Of a stretch of 64,000 nt of DNA, positions 17,786 to 25,008 are shown one piece after another. The translations under genes were made by a program, and so were the position numbers. The stretch comes from UBA4427 sp046351135 (GTDB lineage: Bacteria; Myxococcota_A; UBA9160; UBA4427). Every line of letters starts with the position of its first letter. The first letter of the stretch is position 1. The notes below the pieces were generated by a model. That model ran no database searches. It saw only the letters and a list, made by a program, of their open reading frames with translations, and was not told where the DNA came from. The stretch covers positions 744,001 to 808,000 of the forward strand of contig JAXLZA010000001.1 in the NCBI GenBank assembly GCA_046351135.1, given 5' to 3'.

Positions 17786-18433
17786 GTGAACGACCGCGCC
17801 CCTGCTCCTCCGTCCGGCCCGAAGCCGACCCGCTCCCCGACGTGCCTCGTCCTCGCGAGCGCCTCGCCGCGGCGCCGCGAGATCCTCGCCGAGGCCGGCC
17901 TGCGCTTCACCGTCGAGCCCTCGACGATCGACGAGCAGCCTCATCCCGGCGAGACGCCGCTCGCCCTCGTCGAGCGCCTCGCCCGGGAGAAGGCCCTCGA
18001 CGTCGCCCACGCCCTCGCGGCGGGGCCCGCGCGGCCGGTGCTCGGCGCGGACACGATCGTCGCCGTCGACGGCGAGATCCTCGGCAAGCCCCGGGACGAG
18101 GCCCACGCGATCGAGATGATCTCGCGCCTCGTCGGCCGCAGCCACGAGGTCTCGACCGGGATCGCCCTCGCCTGGACCGACGGACGGAGCCTCGCCTCCG
18201 AGGTCGTGACGACCCGGGTCGTGTTCCGGGCCGCCTCGCGGCCCGAGATCGCCGAATACGTCGCCCTCGGCGAGTCCCTCGACAAGGCCGGCGGCTACGC
18301 GCTCCAGGGCGGGGCCGCCCGCTTCGTGACCGAGGTCGCCGGCAGTCGGACGAACGTGATCGGGCTCCCCCTCGAGCAGACGCTGGCCCTGCTCGAGCGC
18401 GGCGGTGCGCGCCGGTTCGCCGAGCCCGAATGA
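17786..18433 (+). CDS. maf: Maf-family nucleoside triphosphate pyrophosphatase
   Basis: 215 residues, GTG start; no other start exists before the conserved core. 'LVLASASPRRREIL' near residue 20, 'EQPHPGETP', 'GADTIVAVDGEILGKPRD' and 'GESLDKAGGYALQGGAARFV' are the Maf motifs. Maf/YhdE enzymes hydrolyse dTTP/UTP or modified nucleotides and are linked to division arrest. Which subtype this is cannot be decided from the sequence alone. yggS and proC follow. Confidence 0.93.
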   Translation: MNDRAPAPPSGPKPTRSPTCLVLASASPRRREILAEAGLRFTVEPSTIDEQPHPGETPLALVERLAREKALDVAHALAAGPARPVLGADTIVAVDGEILGKPRDEAHAIEMISRLVGRSHEVSTGIALAWTDGRSLASEVVTTRVVFRAASRPEIAEYVALGESLDKAGGYALQGGAARFVTEVAGSRTNVIGLPLEQTLALLERGGARRFAEPE

Positions 18434-18452
18434 TGGACACGAGGCGGCGACG

Positions 18453-19214
18453 ATGAGCGAGACAGCCCCCCTCGCGATCCCCGACGCCCTGCGACGCGAC
18501 GCGGCGGCCCGCCTCACCGCCGTCCGCGATCGCATCGAGGCGGCGGCCCGGCGCGCCGGTCGCGATCCGGCGGAGATCACACTCGTCGGTGTCGCCAAGC
18601 GCCAGTCCCTCGAGCGGATCGCGGCGACCGTGCAGGCGGGCCTGCACGTGCTCGGCGAGAACTTCGTCCAGGAGACGCGCGAGATGCGTCCGAAGCTCGA
18701 GGCCGCCCTCGCCGGCGGTGGGCCGGGGCCGCGGCTCGCGTGGCGCATGGTCGGCCGACTGCAGCGCAACAAGCTCGCGCTCGCCGTCGCCCTCTTCGAC
18801 GCGATCGAGAGCGTCGACCGGATCGAGCTCGTCGCGCCCCTCGGAGAGCACGCCGCCCGGGCGGGCCGGGTGCTCGAGGTCCTGGTCCAGGTCCATCTCG
18901 GCGACGAGCCCCAGAAGGGCGGCTGCCCCGTCGAGGCAGTCCCGGCCCTCGCTCGGGCGATCACCGCCGAGCCCGCGCTGCGGCTCGGCGGTCTCATGAC
19001 CGTCCCGCCCGCCGCAGAGGATCCCGAGGCGGTGCGCCCGTGGTTCCGAAGGCTGCGCACGGCGCGGGACGCGTGGGCGGCGGAGATCCCCGCCCTCGCC
19101 GGCTCGGCGCTCTCGATGGGCATGTCGAACGATTTCGAAGTCGCGATCGAGGAGGGCGCTACGCTGGTGCGCGTGGGGACGGCGCTCTTCGGGCCCCGGA
19201 CCAGCGCGGCCTGA
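18453..19214 (+). CDS. yggS: PLP homeostasis protein YggS/PLPBP
   Basis: 253 residues. The PLP lysine is K49 in LVGVAKRQS (the family usually has VAVSK). 'LGENFVQE', 'WRMVGRLQRNK' (family: WHFIGxLQxNK), 'LVQVHLGDEPQKGG' and 'LSMGMSNDFEVAIEEGATLVRVGTALFG' are diagnostic. It is a non-catalytic PLP-binding protein that buffers vitamin B6 and affects amino-acid metabolism. The maf-yggS-proC order is a widely conserved cluster. The ATG at 18453 has GGCGGCGA just upstream and lies 19 nt after maf. Confidence 0.93.
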   Translation: MSETAPLAIPDALRRDAAARLTAVRDRIEAAARRAGRDPAEITLVGVAKRQSLERIAATVQAGLHVLGENFVQETREMRPKLEAALAGGGPGPRLAWRMVGRLQRNKLALAVALFDAIESVDRIELVAPLGEHAARAGRVLEVLVQVHLGDEPQKGGCPVEAVPALARAITAEPALRLGGLMTVPPAAEDPEAVRPWFRRLRTARDAWAAEIPALAGSALSMGMSNDFEVAIEEGATLVRVGTALFGPRTSAA

Positions 19215-19362
19215 TCGCCGACCGGACGAGGCGGATGCCGGGCGGCCGACGGGGCCTGCCGTGCCCGAGCGACCGAATGCCCCTCGCTTGGAACGACGGG
19301 CGACCGAAACGAATGCGAGCGCAAGGGGCGACGAGCCCGAGCGCAGGGAGATGGCCCGACCG

Positions 19363-20193
19363 ATGGCGAAGACGAGCTTCGAGCAGAGCCGGATCGGATT
19401 CATCGGCTGCGGGGCGATGGCGAAGGCGCTGGCCGGAGGCCTCGTCGAGGCGGGCCTCGCGGGCGACCGGATCCGCGCCTCCGATCCGGTCCCGGCCGCG
19501 CGCAAGGCCTTCGAGGCGGCGATCGGGGCCCGGGTCTTCGAGGACAACGACGAGGTCGTCTCCGGATCCGATCTCGTCCTGCTCGCCGTCAAGCCGGGGG
19601 CGGTCGAGAGCGTGCTGAAGGGCCTGGATCCGAAGTCGGCGGGGCGCCCGATCTGGGTCTCGATCGCGGCGGGAGTCCCGCTCGAGGCGCTCGGCGCGGC
19701 GCTGCCGAAGGGCGCGCGCGTGGTGCGCACGATGCCGAACACGCCCGCCCTCGTCCGGGCCGGGGCGACCGCCTACTACCCGGGACCCGGCGTCGACGCC
19801 GCGGACCTCGCCCTCGTCGAGGCGGTGCTCGAGGCCGCAGGCTTCGTCTGGCGCGCGCCGAACGAGGACCTGCTCGACGCGGTGACGGGCCTCTCGGGCA
19901 GCGGTCCCGCCTACGTCTTCCTGATCCTCGAAGCGCTCGCCGACGCCGGCGTCAGCCAGGGGCTGCCGCGGGATGCGGCCCAGGCCCTGGCGATCCGGAC
20001 CGTGCTGGGCTCGGCCCAGCTCGCCCTTGAGACCGGATCCCATCCCGGCGTGCTCAAGGACCAGGTCACCTCACCGGGGGGCACGACCATCGCCGGGCTC
20101 GAGCGGCTCGAGGCCGGTGGGGTCCGGGCCGCCCTGTACGATGCGGTCCGGGCCGCGACCGAGCGCTCGCGGGCACTCCGGACCCGGAAGTAG
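19363..20193 (+). CDS. proC: Pyrroline-5-carboxylate reductase
   Basis: 276 residues from this ATG. An in-frame ATG at 19351 abuts the GGGAG ribosome site, while 19363 is 12 nt away, so the later one is preferred. The Rossmann motif is IGFIGCGAMAKAL, with 'VRTMPNTPALVRAG' and a C-terminal 'TGLSGSGPAYVFLILEALADAGVSQGL' plus 'QVTSPGGTTIAGL'. It makes proline from pyrroline-5-carboxylate with NAD(P)H. Family length matches (E. coli 269). Confidence 0.95.
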   Translation: MAKTSFEQSRIGFIGCGAMAKALAGGLVEAGLAGDRIRASDPVPAARKAFEAAIGARVFEDNDEVVSGSDLVLLAVKPGAVESVLKGLDPKSAGRPIWVSIAAGVPLEALGAALPKGARVVRTMPNTPALVRAGATAYYPGPGVDAADLALVEAVLEAAGFVWRAPNEDLLDAVTGLSGSGPAYVFLILEALADAGVSQGLPRDAAQALAIRTVLGSAQLALETGSHPGVLKDQVTSPGGTTIAGLERLEAGGVRAALYDAVRAATERSRALRTRK

Positions 20194-20219
20194 GGCACCC
20201 CGGGCCCCGCACGGGGTCC

Positions 20220-20238
20220 CACCGTCGGCCCGACGGTG
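20220..20238 (+). terminator. Hairpin after proC
   Basis: A perfect 8-bp stem, CACCGTCG / CGACGGTG with a GCC loop, begins 26 nt after the proC stop. No U-tract follows, so it may be Rho-assisted or an RNA-stability element. Confidence 0.45.
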
Positions 20239-20265
20239 CCCGCGTCCGATCGGAATTCTCAAGCT

Positions 20266-20285
20266 GATCGGCCACCTGGCCGATC
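20266..20285 (+). other. Leader hairpin before divIVA
   Basis: A perfect 8-bp stem, GATCGGCC / GGCCGATC with ACCT loop, ends 39 nt before the divIVA start. It would lie in the leader of any transcript entering from proC or from a promoter between the two hairpins. Confidence 0.45.
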
Positions 20286-20324
20286 CCCTGCCGCAGCGAG
20301 ATCCCGCCCGGAAGGAGCCCACGC

Positions 20325-20981
20325 ATGCGCATGACCCCCCTCGACGTCCAGAGCCACTCCTTCGCCCGTCGCTGGCGCGGCTACGACGCCGACGAGGTCG
20401 ACGCCTTCCTCCGCATCGTCGCCGAGGACTACGAGGGCCTGGTCCGGGAGAACGCGACCCAGGCCGATCGGCTCTACCGCCTCGAGCGCCGGATCGAGGA
20501 GCTCTCCGCCCAGGAGCAGCTCCTGAAGCAGACCCTGCTCTCGGCCCAGTCGATGTGCGAGGAGCTGCGCCGCAGCGCCGAGCGCGACGCCGAGCTCCGG
20601 CTCGCCGAGGTCGAGGTCCGGGCCGAGAAGATCCTCGACGCCTCCCATCGCCGGGCGGCTCAGCTCGCCCAGGACATCCGGGAGATGCGGGTCCTGCGCA
20701 CGCGGCTCGGGGAGTCGATCCGCAGCGCCGCCGAGACCCACATCGCCCTGCTCGCGACCCTCGAGGCCGACCCCGCGGAGGACCCGCTGGTCAAGGGACT
20801 CGCCGAAGGCACCGTCGCCTACCTGAAGGCCGACCGCCGGCGACCAGCCGCGGACGCGCCCTCCTCGAGCGCCCATCCTGGCCAGCCCGATTCGCTCGCC
20901 GGGCCGGGTCGGCCCCCGGCCGGAGCGACCGAGGTCGGGGCGGTGCATCCGGATCTCGGCAAGGATTCGCGGCGGGGTTGA
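20325..20981 (+). CDS. divIVA: DivIVA-domain protein
   Basis: 218 residues. 'MTPLDVQSHSFARRWRGYDADEVDAFLRIVAEDYEGL' is the DivIVA N-terminal lipid-binding crossed-loop and coiled coil. A long coiled coil covers residues 30-135 and a disordered Pro/Ala tail follows about 165. DivIVA senses negatively curved membrane at poles and septa. The gene after proC is a common arrangement outside Firmicutes too. GGAAGGAG is 6 nt before the ATG; a second in-frame ATG two codons later is also possible. Confidence 0.9.
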   Translation: MRMTPLDVQSHSFARRWRGYDADEVDAFLRIVAEDYEGLVRENATQADRLYRLERRIEELSAQEQLLKQTLLSAQSMCEELRRSAERDAELRLAEVEVRAEKILDASHRRAAQLAQDIREMRVLRTRLGESIRSAAETHIALLATLEADPAEDPLVKGLAEGTVAYLKADRRRPAADAPSSSAHPGQPDSLAGPGRPPAGATEVGAVHPDLGKDSRRG

Positions 20982-21004
20982 CTCGGAGCCGGTCGTGGCC
21001 ACCG

Positions 21005-21033
21005 TTGGCAGGCCCTTGCCAATGGGATATCAA
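21005..21033 (+). promoter_or_regulatory. Promoter-like site with palindrome before fmdB
   Basis: TTGGCA (21005-21010), 17-nt spacer, TATCAA (21028-21033). The -35 is half of a perfect inverted repeat TTGGCA-N6-TGCCAA (21005-21022), which could be an operator for a dimeric regulator. Predicted start about 21040, 29 nt before fmdB. Confidence 0.4.
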
Positions 21034-21068
21034 GAGGCCCCGATCGAGCCTCCCGAGGATGCCACGCG

Positions 21069-21380
21069 ATGCCGACGTACGACTATCAATGCGGAAAATG
21101 CGGCAGCGAGTTCTCGCGCGAACAGCGCATCACCGAGCCGCCCGTCAAGACCTGCCCGTCCTGCAAGAGCCGCCAGGTGAAGCGCCTGCTCTCCGCCCCC
21201 GGCTTCATCCTGAAGGGCGGCGGCTGGTATTCGGACCTCTACAGCAGCAGCGGCAAGAAGTCCGGGGGCGGGGGCGAAGGCAGCAGCGGCGGGAGCTCCT
21301 CGTCTTCCTCCGGCTCCTCCTCCAGCTCGGGCTCTTCCGGCTCGGAAGGCAGCGGCAAGTCCAGCGCGAGCGCGGCGTAG
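21069..21380 (+). CDS. FmdB-type zinc-ribbon protein with Ser/Gly tail
   Basis: 103 residues. 'MPTYDYQCGKCGSEF' and 'KTCPSCKSRQVKRLLSAPGF' make the CxxC...CxxC zinc ribbon of the FmdB/CxxC_CXXC_SSSS family. The last 45 residues are almost only Ser and Gly, as in many members. The function is unproven; FmdB was named as a possible regulator of formamidase genes. folD follows within 2 nt. Confidence 0.9.
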   Translation: MPTYDYQCGKCGSEFSREQRITEPPVKTCPSCKSRQVKRLLSAPGFILKGGGWYSDLYSSSGKKSGGGGEGSSGGSSSSSSGSSSSSGSSGSEGSGKSSASAA

Positions 21381-21382
21381 CC

Positions 21383-22309
21383 GTGGCCGAGGCGATCCAG
21401 ACCGTCGTCGTGGACGGACTCGCCCTCGCCGAGACGCTGCGCGCCGAGATGGCTGCGGAGATCGAGGCGATCGTCGCGAGCGGACGCCGCCCCCCGCAGC
21501 TCACGGTCGTGCTCGTCGGGGACGATCCCGCGAGCCGCTCCTACATCAAGGGCAAGCAGCGGGCCTGCGCGCGCATCGGCGCGGCGGCGGCCGAGTACCT
21601 GCTGCCCGAGTCGACGAGCGAGAAGGAGCTGCTCGACCTGATCGGCCGCCTGAACGCCGACGACGCCGTCGACGGCATCCTGGTCCAGCTCCCGCTCCCG
21701 AAGCACATCTCGCCCGAGGCCGTCGCCGAGGCCATCGACCCCGCGAAGGATGTGGATGCACTGCATCCGCTCAACTTCGGCCGCCTGCTGCTCGGCAACG
21801 CCCGCCTCGTCTCGTGCACGCCCCTCGGCGTGCTCGCGGTCCTCGACCGCCACGGCGTCCCCCTGTCCGGGGCCCACGCCGTCGTGATCGGACGCAGCAA
21901 CATCGTCGGCAAGCCGGTCTCGATCCTGCTCCAGCAGCGCAACGCGACCGTCACGATGTGCCACTCGAAGACCCGCAACCTCGCGGAGCTCTGCCGCACG
22001 GCCGACGTGATCGTCGCCGCCGCGGGCAGCCCGCGGATGGTGAAGGCCGACTGGATCCGACCCGGCGCCGCCGTGATGGACGTCGGGGTCACCGAGGTCG
22101 ACGGCAAGCTCGTCGGCGACGTCGACTTCGAGGCGGCGATCGGCCGCGCCGGCATCATCACGCCGTCGCGCCGCGGCATCGGGCCGATGACGATCACGAT
22201 GCTGCTGCGCAATACCCTGACGGCCTACTCGATCCGGCATCCCGGTCCGCGCGCCGAAGGGGCGTCCGGACGGCCCGCCCGGAGCGGCGCGACCGGAAGC
22301 CGCGCTTGA
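21383..22309 (+). CDS. folD: FolD bifunctional methylene-THF dehydrogenase/cyclohydrolase
   Basis: 308 residues, GTG start 2 nt after fmdB. The catalytic motif SYIKGKQRAC, 'GILVQLPLPKHI', 'DVDALHPLNFGRLL' and NADP-site 'VVIGRSNIVGKPVSILL' are all present, as is the C-terminal 'PGAAVMDVGV'. It interconverts 5,10-methylene-, methenyl- and 10-formyl-tetrahydrofolate. The stop overlaps the gcvT start, which links glycine cleavage (the source of methylene-THF) with its further oxidation. A 25-residue basic tail is unusual. Confidence 0.95.
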   Translation: MAEAIQTVVVDGLALAETLRAEMAAEIEAIVASGRRPPQLTVVLVGDDPASRSYIKGKQRACARIGAAAAEYLLPESTSEKELLDLIGRLNADDAVDGILVQLPLPKHISPEAVAEAIDPAKDVDALHPLNFGRLLLGNARLVSCTPLGVLAVLDRHGVPLSGAHAVVIGRSNIVGKPVSILLQQRNATVTMCHSKTRNLAELCRTADVIVAAAGSPRMVKADWIRPGAAVMDVGVTEVDGKLVGDVDFEAAIGRAGIITPSRRGIGPMTITMLLRNTLTAYSIRHPGPRAEGASGRPARSGATGSRA

Positions 22310-23400
22310 GCGAGCTCTCCCGGACCCCGCTCTTCGAGACCCACCGCCGCCTCGGCGCGCGCCTCGTCCCCTTCGCCGGCTGGGAGATGCCGATCCAGTA
22401 CTCCTCGATCCTCGAGGAGCACGCCGCCGTGCGCGAGCGCGCCGGCCTCTTCGACGTCTCCCACATGGGCCAGATCTTCTTCGAGGGCCCGGACGCCCTC
22501 GCCGCGGTCGATGCGCTCGTCACCAGCGACGTCGCGTCTCTCGCCATCGGCCGCGCGCGCTACGGCCTGCTGCTGAACGACGCGGGGGGCTGCGTCGACG
22601 ACGTGATCGCGACGCGGCTCGGCGAGCGCGAGCTCTTCCTCTGCGTGAATGCTTCGAACATCGACAAGGATCGCGAATGGATCCTGCGCCACGTCTCGGG
22701 CGACGTGCGCGTCGACGATCGAAGCGCGTCGACGGCCCTGCTGGCGCTCCAGGGCCCGGCCTCCGCCCGCATCCTCGCGCGCTTCGCCGGGGCCGAGCTC
22801 GAGCTGCCGCGACGCTTCGGTGCCGCGCGCATGAAGCTCGCGGGCCTCGACCTGATCGTCTCCGCGACCGGCTACACCGGCTCCCCCGGCTTCGAGATCG
22901 CCTGCGCGAACGATGCGGCGGAGCGCCTGTTCACGGGCCTGCTCGCCGCCGGCGAGGCCGACGGGATCAAGCCGGTCGGACTCGGGGCCCGCGACACGCT
23001 GCGCCTCGAGGCCGGCATGGCGCTCTATGGCCACGAGCTCGACGACACGACGACGCCTTACGAAGCGGGCCTCGAGCGATACGTGAAGGATCTCGCGCGC
23101 CCGTTCGTCGGCGTCGAGGCGCTCCGTCGCCTGGCGGGCCAGCCGCCAGCGCGCCGCCTCGTCGGCTTCGAGCTGGTCGAGCGCGGCATCGCCCGCGCCG
23201 ACTACGAGATCGTCCACGAGGGCCGGGTCGTCGGTCGCGTGACCTCGGGCGCGCCGTCGCCCACGCTCGGAAAGTCGATCGGCCTCGGCTACGTTCCGCC
23301 CGCGCTCTCGGCCGTCGGCCAGGCGCTCGGCATCCGGATCCGCGGCAAGGACGTGGCGGCGCAGGTCGTCGCCCTGCCCTTCCTGCGACCGGGCCGATGA
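22306..23400 (+). CDS. gcvT: Glycine cleavage system T protein (aminomethyltransferase)
   Basis: 364 residues, TTG start in a TTGA overlap with the folD stop. N-terminal 'TPLFETHRRLGARLVPFAGWEMPIQY', 'GLFDVSHMGQIFFEG', 'LALQGPASARIL' and 'TGYTGSPGFEIA' are GcvT landmarks, and Asp in GGCVDDVI is at the folate-binding position. It transfers the aminomethyl carbon from GcvH to THF. The rare TTG start and the overlap suggest low, coupled expression relative to folD. gcvP is not in this window. Confidence 0.95.
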   Translation: MSELSRTPLFETHRRLGARLVPFAGWEMPIQYSSILEEHAAVRERAGLFDVSHMGQIFFEGPDALAAVDALVTSDVASLAIGRARYGLLLNDAGGCVDDVIATRLGERELFLCVNASNIDKDREWILRHVSGDVRVDDRSASTALLALQGPASARILARFAGAELELPRRFGAARMKLAGLDLIVSATGYTGSPGFEIACANDAAERLFTGLLAAGEADGIKPVGLGARDTLRLEAGMALYGHELDDTTTPYEAGLERYVKDLARPFVGVEALRRLAGQPPARRLVGFELVERGIARADYEIVHEGRVVGRVTSGAPSPTLGKSIGLGYVPPALSAVGQALGIRIRGKDVAAQVVALPFLRPGR

Positions 23401-23470
23401 GCGAAGGCCCGTCGCCGACGGTGCGGGCCGATCGTCGATCGATCAACGCCGGTGATGGGGGGCGAGGCGC

Positions 23471-23869
23471 GTGAGCGACTATCAGATTCCGGGTGAGCTG
23501 CGGTACACGAAGGAAGACGAGTGGATCCGCGTCGAGGGCGACGAGGTCGTCGTCGGCGTGACGGACTTCGCCCAGAGCCAGCTCGGCGACATCGTCTTCG
23601 TCGAGCTGCCGGGGGTCGGAGCGACGACCGAGGCCGGCGCGCCCTTCGGCACGATCGAGTCGGTGAAGGCGGTCTCGGATCTCTTCGCGCCGGTCTCGGG
23701 CGAGGTCCTCGCCGTCAACGAAGCGCTGGCCGACAAGCCGGAGCTCGTCAACGAGTCGTGCTACGGAACGGGCTGGCTGATCCGGCTGCGCCCGAGCGAT
23801 CGAGGCCAGCTCACGGCCCTGCTCGACCCCGAGGCCTATCGCAAGTCGATCGAGTCCCGAGCGTCCTGA
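23471..23869 (+). CDS. gcvH: Glycine cleavage H protein
   Basis: 132 residues, GTG start. 'LRYTKEDEWIRVEGDEVVVGVTDFAQ' and the lipoyl attachment site TIESVKAVSDL with K66 are diagnostic. It carries the aminomethyl group between GcvP, GcvT and GcvL on a lipoyl arm. It lies 70 nt after gcvT and converges with the MerR-TPR gene. Confidence 0.95.
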   Translation: MSDYQIPGELRYTKEDEWIRVEGDEVVVGVTDFAQSQLGDIVFVELPGVGATTEAGAPFGTIESVKAVSDLFAPVSGEVLAVNEALADKPELVNESCYGTGWLIRLRPSDRGQLTALLDPEAYRKSIESRAS

Positions 23870-23885
23870 TCCGCGCGCAGACGAT

Positions 23886-24791
23886 TCACGCCTGCTCCGA
23901 CTCCCGCGCCAGGCGCTGCCGGGCCACCGCCGCCCAGGATCCCTGCGGATCGATCTGCAGATAGCGCCGCCAATGGCGACAGGCCGGGGCCATGCGCCCG
24001 AGCTTCTCGTAGAGCAGCGCCAGGTTGATGTGCAGATCGGGATAGACGGGATCGACCGCGAGGGCGCGGCGGTAGAGCACGAGGGCCTGCTCGTCCTCGC
24101 CCGCCTCCTCGAGCACGTTCGCGAGATTGAAGTTCGCCTCGACGTGGTCGGCCGCGCGCGCGAGGCACGCCTCGAAGGCCCGTCGCGCCGCCGCGCGCTG
24201 GCCCTGGTTGTATCGGACGGCGCCGAGGTTGCAGTAGGCGTCGGCGTAGTCGGGATCGAGCTCGATCGCCTTCTCGTAGGCCGCCGCCGCCTCGGGCCAG
24301 GTCCGCGCCTCGACGTCGAGCTCGCAGCCCTTCTCGAAATAGCCCACCGCATCGACGGGCCCTGCGTCGCGCCCTCGACTCGTGGATGCGCCCGCGCCGG
24401 CCAGCGGGGTCACCGGATTCGCGGTCGCCGGATCCGACGCGCCCGCGAACTCGAGCAGGAGCTGTCCGCCGATCTCCTCCCAGCGCCCGTCGCGGCGCAG
24501 CACGAGATGATCGGAGTCCTCGGAGGCGAGGCGCAGCGCGGCGACCGGCTCGTCGAGATCGGGCAGCCGATCGCGCAGCGTCTCGAGATGGCGGCGGATG
24601 CGCTGGATCGAGACGCCGCGCTCGATCATCGAGACGATCGCGCGCAGCACGACCAGATCGCGAAATCCGTAGCCCGACTCTTCCTGCGGCTCCGCCGACG
24701 CGCCGACCAGCCGGATCTTCTTCCAGTACCGGAGTCGGCGCGGGGAGACCTTGAGGATGCGGGCGACGTCGCCGAGCGAATAGTCCGTCAC
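23886..24791 (-). CDS. MerR-type HTH protein fused to TPR repeats
   Basis: 301 residues. Residues 1-70 form a MerR helix-turn-helix ('YSLGDVARILKVSPRRLRYWKKIRLV', then 'YGFRDLVVLRAIVSMIERGVSIQRIRRHL'). A linker without effector-domain cysteines follows (71-150). About 155-300 are four TPR repeats ('AAAYEKAIELDPDYADAYCNLG', 'VEANFNLANVLEEAGEDEQALVLY'). The TPRs replace the usual small-molecule domain, so it probably senses a protein partner. The targets are unknown. Its promoter region is shared with the divergent tRNA-Sec gene. Confidence 0.88.
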   Translation of the reverse strand: MTDYSLGDVARILKVSPRRLRYWKKIRLVGASAEPQEESGYGFRDLVVLRAIVSMIERGVSIQRIRRHLETLRDRLPDLDEPVAALRLASEDSDHLVLRRDGRWEEIGGQLLLEFAGASDPATANPVTPLAGAGASTSRGRDAGPVDAVGYFEKGCELDVEARTWPEAAAAYEKAIELDPDYADAYCNLGAVRYNQGQRAAARRAFEACLARAADHVEANFNLANVLEEAGEDEQALVLYRRALAVDPVYPDLHINLALLYEKLGRMAPACRHWRRYLQIDPQGSWAAVARQRLARESEQA

Positions 24792-24878
24792 GCGGTCAGC
24801 ATGGCACGTCGACCGGCCGCTGTGAACGAGGAACGTGCGGAAACGTGGAGACCCCCGGTCGCCGTGCGCGCGAGCCGG

Positions 24879-24884
24879 TATGCT
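24879..24884 (+). promoter_or_regulatory. -10 element of the tRNA-Sec gene
   Basis: TATGCT preceded by GG, 7 nt before the tRNA 5' end. The same GGTATGCT precedes tRNA-Leu in this window. No good -35 is visible. Confidence 0.45.
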
Positions 24885-24891
24885 CGACCGC

Positions 24892-24990
24892 GGCGAGGTT
24901 TCCGCAGCTGGTGCTCGGCCTCGACTTCAAATCGAGAGTGGACCGCTTCACCGCGATCCGGGCGGGTTCGATTCCCGTCCCTCGCCGCCA
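24892..24990 (+). tRNA. selC: tRNA-Sec (anticodon TCA)
   Basis: A 99-nt tRNA with an 8-nt acceptor (GGCGAGGT opposite CCCTCGCC; the last pair is a mismatch), discriminator G and encoded CCA. The anticodon loop CTTCAAA on stem CTCGA/TCGAG gives anticodon TCA at 24927-24929. A long variable arm (around 24937-24963) and a T-arm GCGGG-TTCGATT-CCCGT complete the selC form (E. coli selC is 95 nt with the same CTTCAAA loop). It inserts selenocysteine at UGA. No selA, selB, selD or obvious selenoprotein gene is in the window. Confidence 0.95.
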
Positions 24991-25008
24991 CACGCCCCGG
25001 CGCCGTCG

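Noticed and set aside
21006..21020. Possible sigma-54 promoter (TGGCA...TTGC) before fmdB
   Set aside because: The GG-to-GC distance is one base too short for sigma-54; a palindrome with a sigma-70-like site explains it better.
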